Of a DNA stretch of 64,000 bases, positions 11,693-23,065 are shown one piece after another. This stretch comes from Lepidonotus clava. Lineage: Eukaryota; Annelida; Polychaeta; Phyllodocida; Polynoidae. Each line of letters starts with the position of its first letter. Within the stretch, counting starts at the first letter, position 1. A model generated the notes under the pieces. The model had not been told where the DNA came from, did not search any database, and was given only the letters and a program-made list of their open reading frames with translations. The stretch covers positions 36,503,795 through 36,567,794 of the forward strand of contig OW387150.1 of NCBI GenBank assembly GCA_936440205.1, read 5' to 3'. Position numbers and translations under genes: made by a program.

Positions 11693-12053
11693 CCCAGCCA
11701 TGTTGCACCTTAACAGAAAATGTCATCGACCCTACTATTTTTGTCAGTCTGTTACTTACTAAGATGGCGCATAACAATTATATCATTGATGGTGAGGTTG
11801 AAACCTCACCAAATGAGAATGTTATTAGAATATTATTTTTTGGTGAGGTTAGGATGAAATCAAACTGGAACAATATAAGAACATTCTGTTTAGGTTTTAC
11901 TTTTAGAACATAACCAGAATGTTAAAATAATGTCACAGTGCAACATCACAGCATTGCATTGGAGCACCATATTGGGAGCCATCAAAATAATGTAACAAGA
12001 ATCATTGCATAACCAAACAGAACATTGCTGCAACGTCACATACTTGTCTGGGT
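11693..12053 (+). mobile_element. CCCAGGCAAG-family MITE (copy 4)
   Basis: Begins CCCAGCCATGTTGCACC and ends CACATACTTGTCTGGG. The interior has GATGGTGAGGTTGAAACCTC, the GTTATTAGAATATTA palindrome region and TTGGGAGCCATCAAAATAAT in family order. Confidence 0.75.
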
Positions 12054-12321
12054 TCTCTATACAACACTCCAAATACAAACTCTGAGTTACAACACTAAGG
12101 CTAGTACCCTGCTTCTTTTATAAACCAGTTCCTCTGTAAATTCAGATCAAGCAGTAGGCACTGAGACTCTTAAAACCTCATTTACTGTGACTAGCCAAGG
12201 AAACATCACACCAGAGGTCGATACAAGCCATCCGCAGTGGACGGATACCAGCCTTCGGCAATGAAATATAGTCCCGAATGGACTTAGGGCTTCTTCCTGC
12301 TACAGCCCTATGGTTGCTTAA

Positions 12322-12616
12322 AGCCCCATGCCCACTAGGCGATTTTACTGTCAACAGGCAATGTCAACGGGCAATCACTGACTGGAAGAATCGCATGTGA
12401 AGTTGCAGGGCCACTGGGTTATCAATGGATTGAAGGGCAATTCTCTGATGATATATTATTATGCTTTCTGAGCAATGGACAATGAGCAATGGGATTGCTG
12501 GTAAAATTGCTGGAAAAATTGCTGGAAAAATAAAAGACTTGGTAATTATTAGAGTCACCCAGCGACATTCCTGGCGATTCTTCTAGTCGCTTGTTGTCGC
12601 TTAGTGGGTATGGCCC
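12322..12616. mobile_element. Harbinger-type MITE
   Basis: The left end (AGCCCCATGCCCACTAGGCG) follows TAA and the right end (TAGTGGGTATGGCCCT) is followed by TAA. A clean TWA target duplication and inverted ends. About 295 bp, non-coding. Confidence 0.8.
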
Positions 12617-12724
12617 TTAAGACTGAAAAGGAGGGAGGACTGGAAGGTTGTGTACACTTGGTGGGTAGGGAGGGAAAGCGTTTAGGATATTGACTTTATC
12701 GGGAGGCCGAGCCGACTAAGTGGA

Positions 12725-14065
12725 CCCAATACGGAGACGGGCTCCCAAAGTCATCTGTCAGCTCCAACCAGCTGGCCTTCTATACATACAGACAGAACCT
12801 GTGGTTCACATACCACTCAGATCTATAGACAAGGACAGTACAAAAACTGATTAGTTCATTGAACCCTATTGGTTGTCTATACACACAGCCATAACTCCCA
12901 ATAGAGAGACGGGCTCCCGAAGTCATCTGTCAGCTCTAACCAGCTGGCCATCTATACACACAGACAGAACCTCCTGGTTTCCATAACACTCAGATCTACA
13001 TACAAGGAGAAAGCAGAGACTGTTCATGTTAGTTAATCATATTGGTTCTCTATACACACAACCCTAACTCCCCCGTATGGAGACGGGCTCCTGAAGTCAT
13101 CTGTCAGCTCTAACCAACAATGACTACTGACTCCAACCATAAGTTATCTCTGCCAGCTATTATCATTCAGCTCTAACCAGCTGGCCCTTTCTGCAAACGG
13201 CACTGGTCTTATAATATTGTCCGTTGCTCGTATCGGACCCTTTGGTCCACATCTTAAACACATCTACAGAGAGTCTGTCTTTTGGTACAGAAACTGACCA
13301 CTTGAGTTCACATCCTACTTAGCGCAACTCTAACAACTCTAATTGGTTGCCCCTCTCTACACACATACAGAGCCTGTGGTTCACATCCCACTGAGTTCTC
13401 CAAAGAGGGATAGTAAATAGAGTGATCACTTCAGTTAGCCCGATTGGTTGTCTTTATACAGCCCAGGCAACCTGCGACGTAACAGAAATGTTCTGCAACC
13501 ATACTTTTTTAGTCAGTTTATTACTTACTAAGATGACACGTAACAATTATGTTATTGATGGTGAAGTTGAAATATGACCAAGTCAGAACATTATTATAAC
13601 AATCTTTTTTGATGAGGTTAGGGCAAAACCAAAACAGAAAGTTATAAGAAAATTCTTTTTAGGTTGCAGAACATAACCAGAACTTTATAATAACGCCACA
13701 GTGCAATTTCACAGCAATATGTTGCAGCAACGTTATTGGGAGCCATCAAAATAACATAAAAATAACCAAACAAGAATGTTGCAGTGAAGTTATTATAACG
13801 TAACACCTCGGCCTGGGAGAGTCATTGGTACAGACAGACTACAGACAGGGAGAAAACGGAGACTGATTAGTTCATTGAACCCAATGGTTCTCTATACACA
13901 AAGCCATAACTCCCAACAATACAGAGACGGGCTCCTGAAGTCATCTGTCAGCTCTCACCAGCTGGCCCTTCTATACACACAGACAGAGCCTGTGGTTCAC
14001 ATCTCACTCACGTCTGCAGACAGAGGCTGGTCACTTCAGTTCACATTTCACCTAAGACTATCTAT
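12725..14065. repeat. Tandem array, about 172-bp units
   Basis: AGACGGGCTCC starts units near 12735, 12906, 13081 and 13925. Each unit continues with AAGTCATCTGTCAGCTCTAA, CCAGCTGGCC, TATACACACAGACAGA, CCTGTGGTTCACAT and ATTGGTT/TCTATACACA. Degenerate units fill 13150-13460. A MITE (13462-13817) interrupts the array. Confidence 0.85.
13462..13817 (+). mobile_element. CCCAGGCAAG-family MITE (copy 5) inside the tandem array
   Basis: The start CCCAGGCAACCTGCGACGTA and end CGTAACACCTCGGCCTGGG are inverted. The complete body has family blocks in order. Array sequence continues on both sides, so the MITE is the later arrival. Confidence 0.8.
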
Positions 14066-14229
14066 CAAAATGGAAGCTGCAGATGCTTATCGCTATGCAG
14101 AGTGACTACCATAGGAACCAAAATGGCTGAAATTCTCCCTACCCCAGATAGGTTTTACAGGGTGATTTTAAGCAACTGCAGGCTATTTTGCACTTAAGGG
14201 TCATTCCATGTCAATTCAACCAAATTTCG

Positions 14230-15345
14230 GGGTAGTCAGGTATCAAGATGTCCAAAATCTGATTCCGTGGGAATTTTGTGAAGAAAGCAAGAGACCCACC
14301 CAGATATCTTAGGGAGGCCCTAAGGTACAAGAAAATGTTTGGTGGCAGTCTGGGATTTTGCTCTGGTTGCCATGGCAACCATCTTAAGAAAAAAATAAGG
14401 GAAAATCAGGAAAAAGGTATTTTGAATTTTTTCAAATATATAATTAGATTAAAGCAAGAATCTAACTTTGGAATCATATAGGGGCACTGGGGCTCTAACA
14501 TACAACATGGTTTCCGTTTGAATCTGAAGGTCATTTCAAGGTCAAAACCCAAGGTCAAGGTCATTTTTTAGCCTTTTTTTGCCTTAGACTTGAAAACATT
14601 CCATTCCACAGAGAGGGATATGAAATCAAAAGAACATATCACAGTAAAAATGAAAGCTAAGGTCCAGACCTTTAATTTGATGCCTCAATGATGTCCCTAG
14701 CTCTAGTAGAAGTATCAGAATCTCTACTGCGAAAAATGGATGTCCCCCACTTTACTGAGCTCTTTAGAGGTCAATGACCTTGGTAACCATACTGTATGAT
14801 TGCCATAAAGCACTCATCAGTAGAGGTTTTAATGTCATATCTATGGGAATAACTAAGATAGAAATGCAACCAAGGTGTCAAATTGAAGCATTGAATTAGT
14901 GCTATTGGCTGGAAATGTTACATTGGTGTAGAGGATGATTCGGTCGCCATGGTAACCAGAATACCTATAAAATATGGCTATTTTTCCCCATTTTCCTTCT
15001 GAATGTACCATATCTTCACTGGTAGTTAAGATAGAAACTTATGTAAGGTGTCAAATTGAAGTATTCCAATAGTGCCTTCATATGGAAGTGCTTAATATCA
15101 TGTTAGAGTGATTTGGTTACCATGGTTACCAGATTTCTTGTTAAAAATAGTCATTTTTTCCCTATTTTCCTTCTGAACGTACCAGATATTCACTACTAAT
15201 TCAGATGAAAAATACAAGTATGGTGTCACATTGAAGTATTCAGATAGTGGTATCATACTGAATTGCTAAATTTGATTTTAGAGTGAGTTGGTTGCCATGG
15301 TTACCATATTTTTTGTCAAAAATTGTCATTTTTCCCATATTTTCC
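14230..15345. repeat. Left-only segment with about 174-bp tandem units and X-box palindromes
   Basis: Three tandem units (starting near 14830, 15000 and 15173) share CCTTCTGAATGTACCATAT, GGTGTCAAATTGAAGTATT and a GGTTNCCATGGTNACC palindrome. A related palindrome (GGTTGCCATGGCAACC) stands at 14365-14380. This 1.1 kb has no partner in the right arm. Confidence 0.7.
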
Positions 15346-15361
15346 TCCCGAATGCATTATA

Positions 15362-17395
15362 TCATAGGGGGTCCCACACACTTCGTTTCAGATTTTCTTT
15401 AAACCCCTAAAATTAACTTCCTAAACATGTTGAAGAAACATATTTCAAATTTGAACATCAAATTCCGGAAACTTTTAACGATATTTCAATTTTTATGACC
15501 CAAGATGGAGCATAATTTTGCAGCAAAATTGGAACCCTTCATTTTGGTGCCAACTTTGTAGGCCCATATCTCTGCTGAATATGCAGTTAGGGCCTTGAAA
15601 TCTTTGGTATCCTTAGTCCTATAGGTACCCTCCCAGAATATATTGAGGTTTATTATGCTGGAATTTATAGAGAAGAATGGTAAGTTCATGAAAATTGGAA
15701 AAAATGCTCATAAAAGTAAAAAATGGCAATCTTTGGGACCTCATAGAAAAAAAAGTTCTCGTCCTGTGCATCTGATACTACTCAGTCTTATTTAGACCCT
15801 AATGGACATTACAGTGAAAGGATTTGAGTCTCTGAAATTGGGTATGTTAGGAGATATAAGATGTTAAACTTGAAAAAATGCAAAAATGGCCTATTTTCAG
15901 ACACAAAAATGCCGATGTGGGTAGGCTTCAAAATTCTTTAAAATCTGGCATATGAGAGGTCCTTAGGTGTATTTTCACTGGCCAAAAAATCTAAGATGGT
16001 ATTTTTTATCTTCATAGTGAAATTAGGTCAGACGCGTATAGTGATTTTTTTTCCTGAAACATGCAAAACGGTAATGTTTAGGGCCTCATAGATAAAGAAG
16101 TCTTCATCCTCCACATCTGACACTACTCATTCTTATTAAGACCCTAGTGGACATGGCAGTGCTAGGATTTGAGTCTCTGAAATTGGGTATGTTAGGAGAT
16201 TAAGACGTTAAACTTGAAAAAGAAATGCAATAGTGTCATATTTTCAGATGCAAAAATGCTGATGTGGATAGCCTTCAAAATTCTTTAACCCTTTCCTGAC
16301 GCCAGATATATTGATGAATGGTGCCATTTGGCGCCAGGTTTGTGCCAAATGTTGTCCTATATGACGCCAGTTGCATTTATGCAACATATATTAAAACATT
16401 ATGTAACCTAATACAAAGAAATCCGGGCCAAAATGAACAGATATCATAAAGAAAATACAAATATGCATATTTCTACACATATAAAACGAAATAATTTTGA
16501 GTTTTGAAAATTATATAGGTCTTATTGTGACTTTAAGAGATTTAATAATTGTTGCATAATTGCAACTGGCGTCTTTACTGTGGTGTTGCATTTATGCAAC
16601 TGGCGTCAAGAGCATGGTGATGCATTTATGCAACTGGCGTCACTAAAGGGTTAAACTCTGACATATGAGAGGTCCTTAGGCGTATTTTCTCTGGCCAAAA
16701 GATTAAAGTGGGTATTTATCATCTTCACAGTGAAATTAGGTCAGATGCATATAGTTTTTTTTTTTCAGAAACCTACAAAATGGCAATGTTAAGGGCCTCA
16801 GAGAAAAAAAAGGTTTTTATCCTGTACATCTGATACTACTCATTCTTACTAAGACCCTAATGGACATTACAGTGCTAGTATTTGAATCTTTAGAATTGGG
16901 TATGTTAGGAGATATCAGTTGTTAAACCTGAAAAAGAAATGTAATAATGACATATTTTCAGATGCAAAACTGCTTATGTGAATAGCCCTCAAGATTCTTT
17001 AAACTTTGGCATAATTAGGTGTACTTTTTCGGACCAAAAATAGGAGATATTAGTTGTTAAACTTAAAAAAAGGGCAATAATGACATATATTTTAAGATGC
17101 AAAAATGCTGATGTGGGTAGGCTTCAAAATTCTCTGAACTCTGGCATATGAGAGGTCCTTAGGTGTACTTTGTCTCACTAAAGGATTGAACTGGCTAGAT
17201 TTCTCATTCATTGTGAAATTAGGTTAGACGTGTATAATGTTTTTTTCATAAATTTAAAGTGCAGAATGGCAATATTTGGGACCTCATAGAAAAGTCTTTC
17301 ACCGTGTGCCACTCATAAGCACTGCTCATTCTTGTTGAGACCCTAAAATACATTGTAGTGCTTGGATTTGAGTCCCTGAAATTAGTTATGTTATT
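15362..17395. repeat. Left arm of the fold-back element, four 340-bp units
   Basis: Head-to-tail units are marked by the phrases GGACCTCATAGAAAAAA, TCCTGTGCATCTGATACTAC, GGGTATGTTAGGAGAT and CATATGAGAGGTCCTTAGG. Unit markers fall near 15735, 16075, 16783 and 17275. The larger gap between the second and third is explained by a 362-bp nested MITE. Confidence 0.8.
16289..16650. mobile_element. piggyBac-like MITE nested in the left arm
   Basis: TTAA lies on both sides (16285-16288 and 16651-16654), with tips CCCTTTCCTGACGCCAG and CCCTTTAGTGACGCCAG. CCC tips with a TTAA duplication are the hallmark of piggyBac-type elements. The interior repeats TGCATTTATGCAACTGGCGT. Joining the flanks restores the arm's ordinary sequence, showing a clean insertion. 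Confidence 0.85.
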
Positions 17396-17404
17396 AGGAG
17401 GTCC

Positions 17405-19122
17405 CAAACATTGCCCTTCTGCATTTTTAGGATTAAAGCACTAAACATGTCTAAACTATTTTCACTATGAATGAGATATTAAATCACTTCAATGTGTTAG
17501 CCAGAGAAAGTACCCCTAAGGACCTTTCATACGCCAGAATTTTCAAGTCAACATTTTTGTATCTGAAAATATGTCATTATTGCATATATGTTTTTCAAGT
17601 TCAATGACTAATATCCCCTAATGTACCCAATTTAAGAAATTAAAATCCTGACCATTAGGGCTTTAACAAGAATGAGTAGTATCAGATACACAGGATGAAA
17701 ACCCTTTTTTCTATGAGGTCTCAAACATTGCCATTTTCTGGCAAAAACACTATATATGCGTCTAACCTAATTTCACTATGAAGATGGAGAATAATCACTT
17801 TGATATTTTGGCCAGAGACAGTACACCTAAAGACCTCTCATATGTCAGAGTTTAAAGAATTTTGAAGGCTACCCTCATCAATATTTTTGCATCTGAAAAT
17901 ATGTCACTATTGCCTTTTTTTCAAGATTAACAACTAATATCTCCTAACATACCTAATTCCAGAGACTCAAATGCCAGCAGTACACTCTCCATTAGGGTCT
18001 TAATAAGAATGAGTAGTGTAAGATACACAGGTGGAAACCCTATTTTTCAATGAGGCCCCAAACATGGCCATTTTTTTCATGTTTCAGAAAAAAAAACCAC
18101 TATACGCGTCTGACCTAATTTCCCTATGAAGATGAAAAATACCATCTTAGAATTTTTGGCCAAAGAAAATGCACCTAAGGACCTCTCATATGTCAGAGTT
18201 TAAAGAATTTTGAAGGCTACCCTCATCAACATTTTAGCATCTGAAAGTATGTCATTTTTGCCTTTTTTTTCAAGTTTAACGACTAATATCTCCTAACATA
18301 CCTAATTCCAGAGACTCAAATGCCAGCAGTACACTGTTCATTAGGGTCTTAATAAGAATGAGTAGTGTCAGATACACAGGTTGAAAACCTATTCTTCAAT
18401 GAGGCCCCAAACATGGCCATTTTGCATGTTTCAGGGGGGGGAAACACTATATGCGTCTGACCTAATTTCACTATGAAGATAAAAAATACCATCTTAGAAT
18501 TTTTTACCAGTGAAAATGCATCTAAGGACCTCTCATATGCCAGATTTTAAAGAATTTTGAAGCCTACCCACATCGGCATTTTTGTGTCTGAAAATAGGCC
18601 ATTTTTGCATTTTTTTCAAGTTTAACATCTTATATCTCCTAATATACCCAATATCAGAGACTCAAATCCTGTTACTGCAATGTCCATTAGGGTCTTAATA
18701 AGACTGAGTAGTATCAGATGCACAGGACGAGAACTTTTTTTTCTATGAGGTCCCAAAGATTGTCATTTTTTACTTTTATAAGCATTTCTTCCAATTTTCA
18801 TGAACATGCCATTCTTCTCTATAAATTCCAGCATAATCAACCTTAATATATTCTTGGAGGGTACCTATAGGACTAAGGATACCAAAGATTTCAAGGCTCT
18901 AACTACATATTCAGCAGAGATGTGGGCCCACAAAGTTGGCACCAAAATGAAGGGCTCCAATTTTGCTGCAAAATTTGGCCCAACCTTGGGTCACAAAAAT
19001 TGAAATATTGTTAAAGGTTTCGGGTATTTGATGTTCAAATTTGAAATATGTTTCTTTAACACGTTTAGGAAGTTAACTTTAGGGGTTTAAAGAAAATCTG
19101 AGACAAAGTGCGTGGGACCCTC
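17405..19122. repeat. Right arm of the fold-back element, four inverted 340-bp units
   Basis: The same unit phrases as the left arm, reverse complemented (CCTAAGGACCTCTCATATG, ATCTCCTAACATACC, TATGAGGTCCCAAA), at spacings of 330-350 bp. No MITE interrupts this arm. Confidence 0.8.
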
Positions 19123-19710
19123 GTTGAATTGACATGGAATGACCCTTAAGCACCATATCCACTAGGCGATTTTGGGCCAACCCTGCTTGAACAATGCGTA
19201 CCCACACATAATCGTCCCCGACGTCGGCGTCGGCCATAATCACTGATGGCAACACCAATCCTTATTAAACATTGTTTCATTAGATGAAATGATTTATGAA
19301 AATTTCTATGCCAAACCCCTGTGACTTGTCACTGTATTACCCAGTATGCGCCCTGATCAAAGCTAACCTGTAGGTAAAATTTTAAAAAATTGGCTATCCG
19401 TGGTTAGAAGAACTGTCAAACTCTTGAAACACAAATACCTATCGAAATGTGAGTATTGATGCGAATCTACAAAGACTACCGCTGTGTCTATATTCAAATG
19501 AAAGGCATACCATCTATGGACATTTCAAGATTAAGCTAAATGCTATTCCCTTCTATTATCTTCCTGATTTCAGATAGCCAACACATAAATGTAGAATAGA
19601 CACCAATCTAAAATATCAATTTCATACCATTCTTGAAATAGAAAACGAGAAATGGAACTCTTATTAAACAAGAAAAACAACATTTCTGGCCTGATGACAT
19701 ATAAAGTAAT

Positions 19711-19786
19711 CACGTGTTTCGAATCGTATAGAAATGATCACGATACCATCTGATTGGATGGCACAGTCACGTGATTGAGTCACGTG
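19711..19786. promoter_or_regulatory. Cluster of three CACGTG E-boxes
   Basis: Perfect CACGTG hexamers lie at 19711-19716, 19768-19773 and 19781-19786. The last two sit in TCACGTG repeats, and ATTGG (inverted CCAAT) lies between. These are binding sites for bHLH-zip factors such as USF/MITF in general. No transcription start or linked gene is identified. Confidence 0.35.
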
Positions 19787-20277
19787 GTTTCGCTGATTGT
19801 GTGCGTGTCAGTGGGTCCAGGGGCATGACTCAGCTGTTTTGAGTGGGGTATACCTTCTGATACTAGACCATGACAGAGTCAAGGCGAGCTCACCAACGTT
19901 CTTCCATTTCTTTCTGGCACAGGTTCTTTTCATTCTGTGTAGTTTGGACTACTGATGATTTTTTTCATGTCTTTAAAATGGAAATTAGTGTATTGAATTA
20001 ATGAAATATAAAATCTTTTGCGGATTTTGTCATGTTCGCAAGGATCGGGCAATTTACAATCATAATTTCATTTTGGCACAACATACTCATATACCAATTG
20101 TTATTATAGCAAATTTACTCAAAAATTGTTTTGATTTATAATATATATTTTCATCGGAAACTATCAGCAAATTAGATTCTTTCATGACCATATGGTTGTC
20201 ATTGGTGCATAACGACATAATGATCACCAAAAATGTGGTCACGTGACCAGATTATCACAAGCTTACAGCATGCACAC

Positions 20278-20283
<6 letters not shown>

Positions 20284-20322
<39 letters not shown>
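20284..20322. repeat. (TA)n microsatellite
   Basis: About 19 uninterrupted TA units. Confidence 0.95.
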
Positions 20323-20324
<2 letters not shown>

Positions 20325-20969
20325 ATGCCCCACCGATTCCATGTAACCATATGAGACCATCTGGGTCTGTATACATGTCGTGCTGGCTGTATGTCTGAGG
20401 GAGGCTCTATGGGGAACAGGGTCCACCTCATTGTCTGGGGAGGTATTTCATATCAGGCCAGTAATGCGGCCAATAAGAAACACTAGAGACATATAAAGGG
20501 CCAAATGACTTATGCTGGTACCCGCTATCTCTCTGCTAGGGGACTCTGTGTGAGAGACTGCAGGTTTGCCCAATTTTCTGGCTATCTGATTGGTCGAGAA
20601 GTGGCACCATGACCCTGAATTCATCAAAATCTGATGCATTTGGCAGTCGGCTGGACCTGCGGCTATACATGGTATCTATAGGAGTGAAGCGTATCAGGAG
20701 TTGTAGCTGTGGGGACTAGTGTAATACCTACTAGGTAATTTTACCGTAGATGTGCGATGGGTTACTGGGTGTGTGTAGAATTGTTCAAAGGATATTGTTG
20801 TGATATCTAGCAACATCCTTGTCTCAAGATTACGTAAATCATATTAAATCTTTAGTATGTGTCTGTCAATGGCATCAACAAAATCTCATTTTAATATACC
20901 AGGCCATAATCAATATTCTCTGCCCCCGTCTCTTCCCAATGGCAATCTACTAGAATTCTCAACGTCCCC

Positions 20970-21290
20970 TTTATTTCCGGGGATAGATCATCTATTTCCG
21001 GTCATGTGATTGGCTGCATGACTACCCTTATAAGTGGTATAGTTCCTACCATGGAAACCCTAGACTCCCCCTATACCCCAAGGATTCACCCATGGCATGC
21101 TGGGAACCGACCGGAAGTACCAAGAGGGCGCGTGCGCAGCTCGCACCCAAGAGCCCTTCATATATAGTCTGTCGAGTTCAGACCCACAGCTTCCCAAAGT
21201 GAGTCTGTACAGCGACAACCATTTTGAATGGGAATTCCCACCCAAATCCCAGCATGCTTTGCAGCCACTGGTTTATGGCAGGTAGGACCA
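20970..21290 (+). promoter_or_regulatory. Promoter-like cluster: ETS, CTCF-like and ZNF143-like motifs
   Basis: TTTCCGG at 20974 and 20995, CCGGAAG at 21111, AAGAGGGCGCGTGCGC at 21121 (CTCF-like) and TCCCAGCATGCTTTGCA at 21247 (ZNF143/Staf-like) fall within 300 bp, in sequence richer in CpG than its surroundings. ATGGCAG followed by a donor-like GTAGG stands at 21275-21286. An open frame of 62 codons (21097-21285) covers the cluster, but I do not treat it as proven coding. Confidence 0.4.
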
Positions 21291-21795
21291 TAAACCAGCC
21301 AGCTACCGAACAACCATCAAAGGGGTCCTCCATACCATTTATAGAGGGCCGATAAAAGAACCCTTACAAATTTGAATTGACCACTGGTAGCCATAGACTC
21401 TTGTGGGTGTACGGACCTATTATGTAAGAGGTATCTAGGTCATGGTAGGACTACTTCATATGTGGAGTTAATTTCCGGCCTTGTTGTCCTTCATGAGGAC
21501 ACTCTCCAGGCAGATGTTTGCTAACACAGCACTTGAGAGCATGGGCGAGCCAATGGGAAAACATGGGCTTGGAGAGTGTCACTGGGGGCTCCTTGTGACC
21601 GTGGTGACGTTGTCTCCTTGGCAACCACTTGGTCCTATTATCGCTGACTCTGTGTACATTATGGAGGACCAAATGTAACATATCAAAATCCATGGTTTAA
21701 ATGCTTTATTTAGAGTAATCTTGGTGCACATTAATGCTCGCTTGACTTGACTTAGTATATCATCTTGGGGCAATTCTCCCCATCCATTGAAATGT
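21290..21795. other. No gene recognised
   Basis: Moderate GC. Open frames on both strands are unconserved and overlap each other. Confidence 0.4.
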
Positions 21796-22161
21796 ACCCA
21801 AGCAAGAATATGACGTTATGATAATGTTTCAGCAACGTTCTGTTAAGACCTGGTTTAGTTCTTGTACATTCTTTTGAGGGCACCCAAAAACGTCTTTAGA
21901 ACCTAACATTGCGACATCACACTACAAGGTTGTTGTGACATTCTTGTTACGTTATTTCATGTTGCAATAACGTTATTATAACATTCTTTATTAGTTTGGT
22001 CTCAACTTTACCCAAATAGAATGTTATTATAACGTTCTTTTTCAGTAAGTCTAAACCTTACGTAAAATAAAGTTTTTGTTACGTGAAAATTGGCCAAGTC
22101 TCAGATCAATTAAAAAAGTACAGTCACAGAACGTTCTTGTTACGTTGCTGCTTACCTGGGT
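21796..22161 (-). mobile_element. CCCAGGCAAG-family MITE (copy 6), reverse
   Basis: ACCCAAGCAAGAATATGACG at the left and CGTTGCTGCTTACCTGGGT at the right are inverted, both next to GT/AC. The ATAACGTTATTATAACATTC palindrome region is central. Confidence 0.8.
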
Positions 22162-22707
22162 ACCTGCAGACTAGCCTAGAATCTAAGATGGGTTGACATG
22201 AAAAATGGGTTGATTACATTCAATCAATGGTTGATACTTAGCACTTGATACTAGAGAACACATAGATTGCATTTATCAGTTGATCATATCTCAGTATTTG
22301 TCAATATTTGACAATTAATAGTGGACTACATATACTGTTTTCACAGACTATGGGGTAAGCCTTGGAAGGGTAATAGACACATAGTAAAACCAAGAACATA
22401 CTATAGTACTATACAATAAAAATCAAAAGTGGGTTAACTAAGTTTTATAATGTGTTAAAACTTGGCATCCCAAAGTGAAGTACACATACCTTATCACACG
22501 CACCGCCGACGAGCGGTGCATACAGAGGCAAGTGGGCCATACTTACTGCTCATAGTTTTCAGTATTTTCATTGATTTTTTAATCTTGTTTGGGTGATAAG
22601 ATATAGAAGACCCTTAGGGGTCGTGCTATGGTCTTCGGACGAACTTCTGGACAGTGTACTGCCCAAGGGCCACTTCCCGGCAGTTTGTCCTACATCCCTT
22701 GGACAAT
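22162..22707. other. No gene recognised
   Basis: AT-rich, with short open frames only. Confidence 0.45.
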
Positions 22708-23065
22708 CAATCACCTGCGACATAACAGAAACTTTCTGCGACCATACTTTTTTAGTCAGTTTGTTTCTAAGATGGTACATGACAATTACGTTACTGATGG
22801 TGAGGTTTCTAACTCACAAAATCAAAATGTTATTATAACATTATAATTTATTTATTGGTGAGGTTAGGACAAATCCATAACAGAACATGATAAGAACATT
22901 ATGTTTGGAACATAAACAGAACATTATAATGATATCACAGTGCAGGGTCACAGCAGTACATTGCAGCAACATAATTGGGAGTAATGAAAAGTAACTAACA
23001 AGAACCAATACAGAACTGAACAGAATGTTGCTGCAATGTTATATCAACGTTGCATCCTTGGCTAG
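22708..23065 (+). mobile_element. CCCAGGCAAG-family MITE (copy 7)
   Basis: Family blocks in order from ACCTGCGACATAACAGAAAC through GATGGTGAGGTT to the end GCATCCTTGGCTAGG. The left tip is degenerate. Confidence 0.7.

Larger units (their letters stand above)
14198..19145. mobile_element. Giant fold-back element flanked by TTAA
   Basis: Both tips carry the same 23-bp inverted repeat (GGGTCATTCCATGTCAATTC...), each next to TTAA (14194-14197 and 19146-19149). Behind the right tip lies an arm of about 1.7 kb that reappears inverted at about 15362-17395. Spot comparison of two stretches (15365-15500 and 15700-15850 against 18600-19110) looks above 90% identical. The left side has an extra 1.14 kb between tip and arm. 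There are no long open frames. TTAA fits piggyBac- or Kolobok-type integration, but no transposase is present. Confidence 0.8.
19150..20969. other. No gene; MITE tip, E-boxes and microsatellite
   Basis: A lone Harbinger-MITE left tip (AGCACCATATCCACTAGGCG) starts at 19149. A similar degenerate tip stands near 20725. CACGTG occurs at 19711, 19768, 19781 and 20240. No exon recognised. Confidence 0.45.

Noticed and set aside
14198-19145. An LTR element or other virus-like element
   Set aside because: The repeats at the ends are inverted, not direct, the flanks are TTAA, and no polymerase, capsid or integrase-like frame is present.
21097-21285. Coding exon of 62 codons over the promoter-like cluster
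   Set aside because: The frame coincides with the motif cluster and with an antisense frame of equal length. It is more likely an effect of local GC content, though not excluded.
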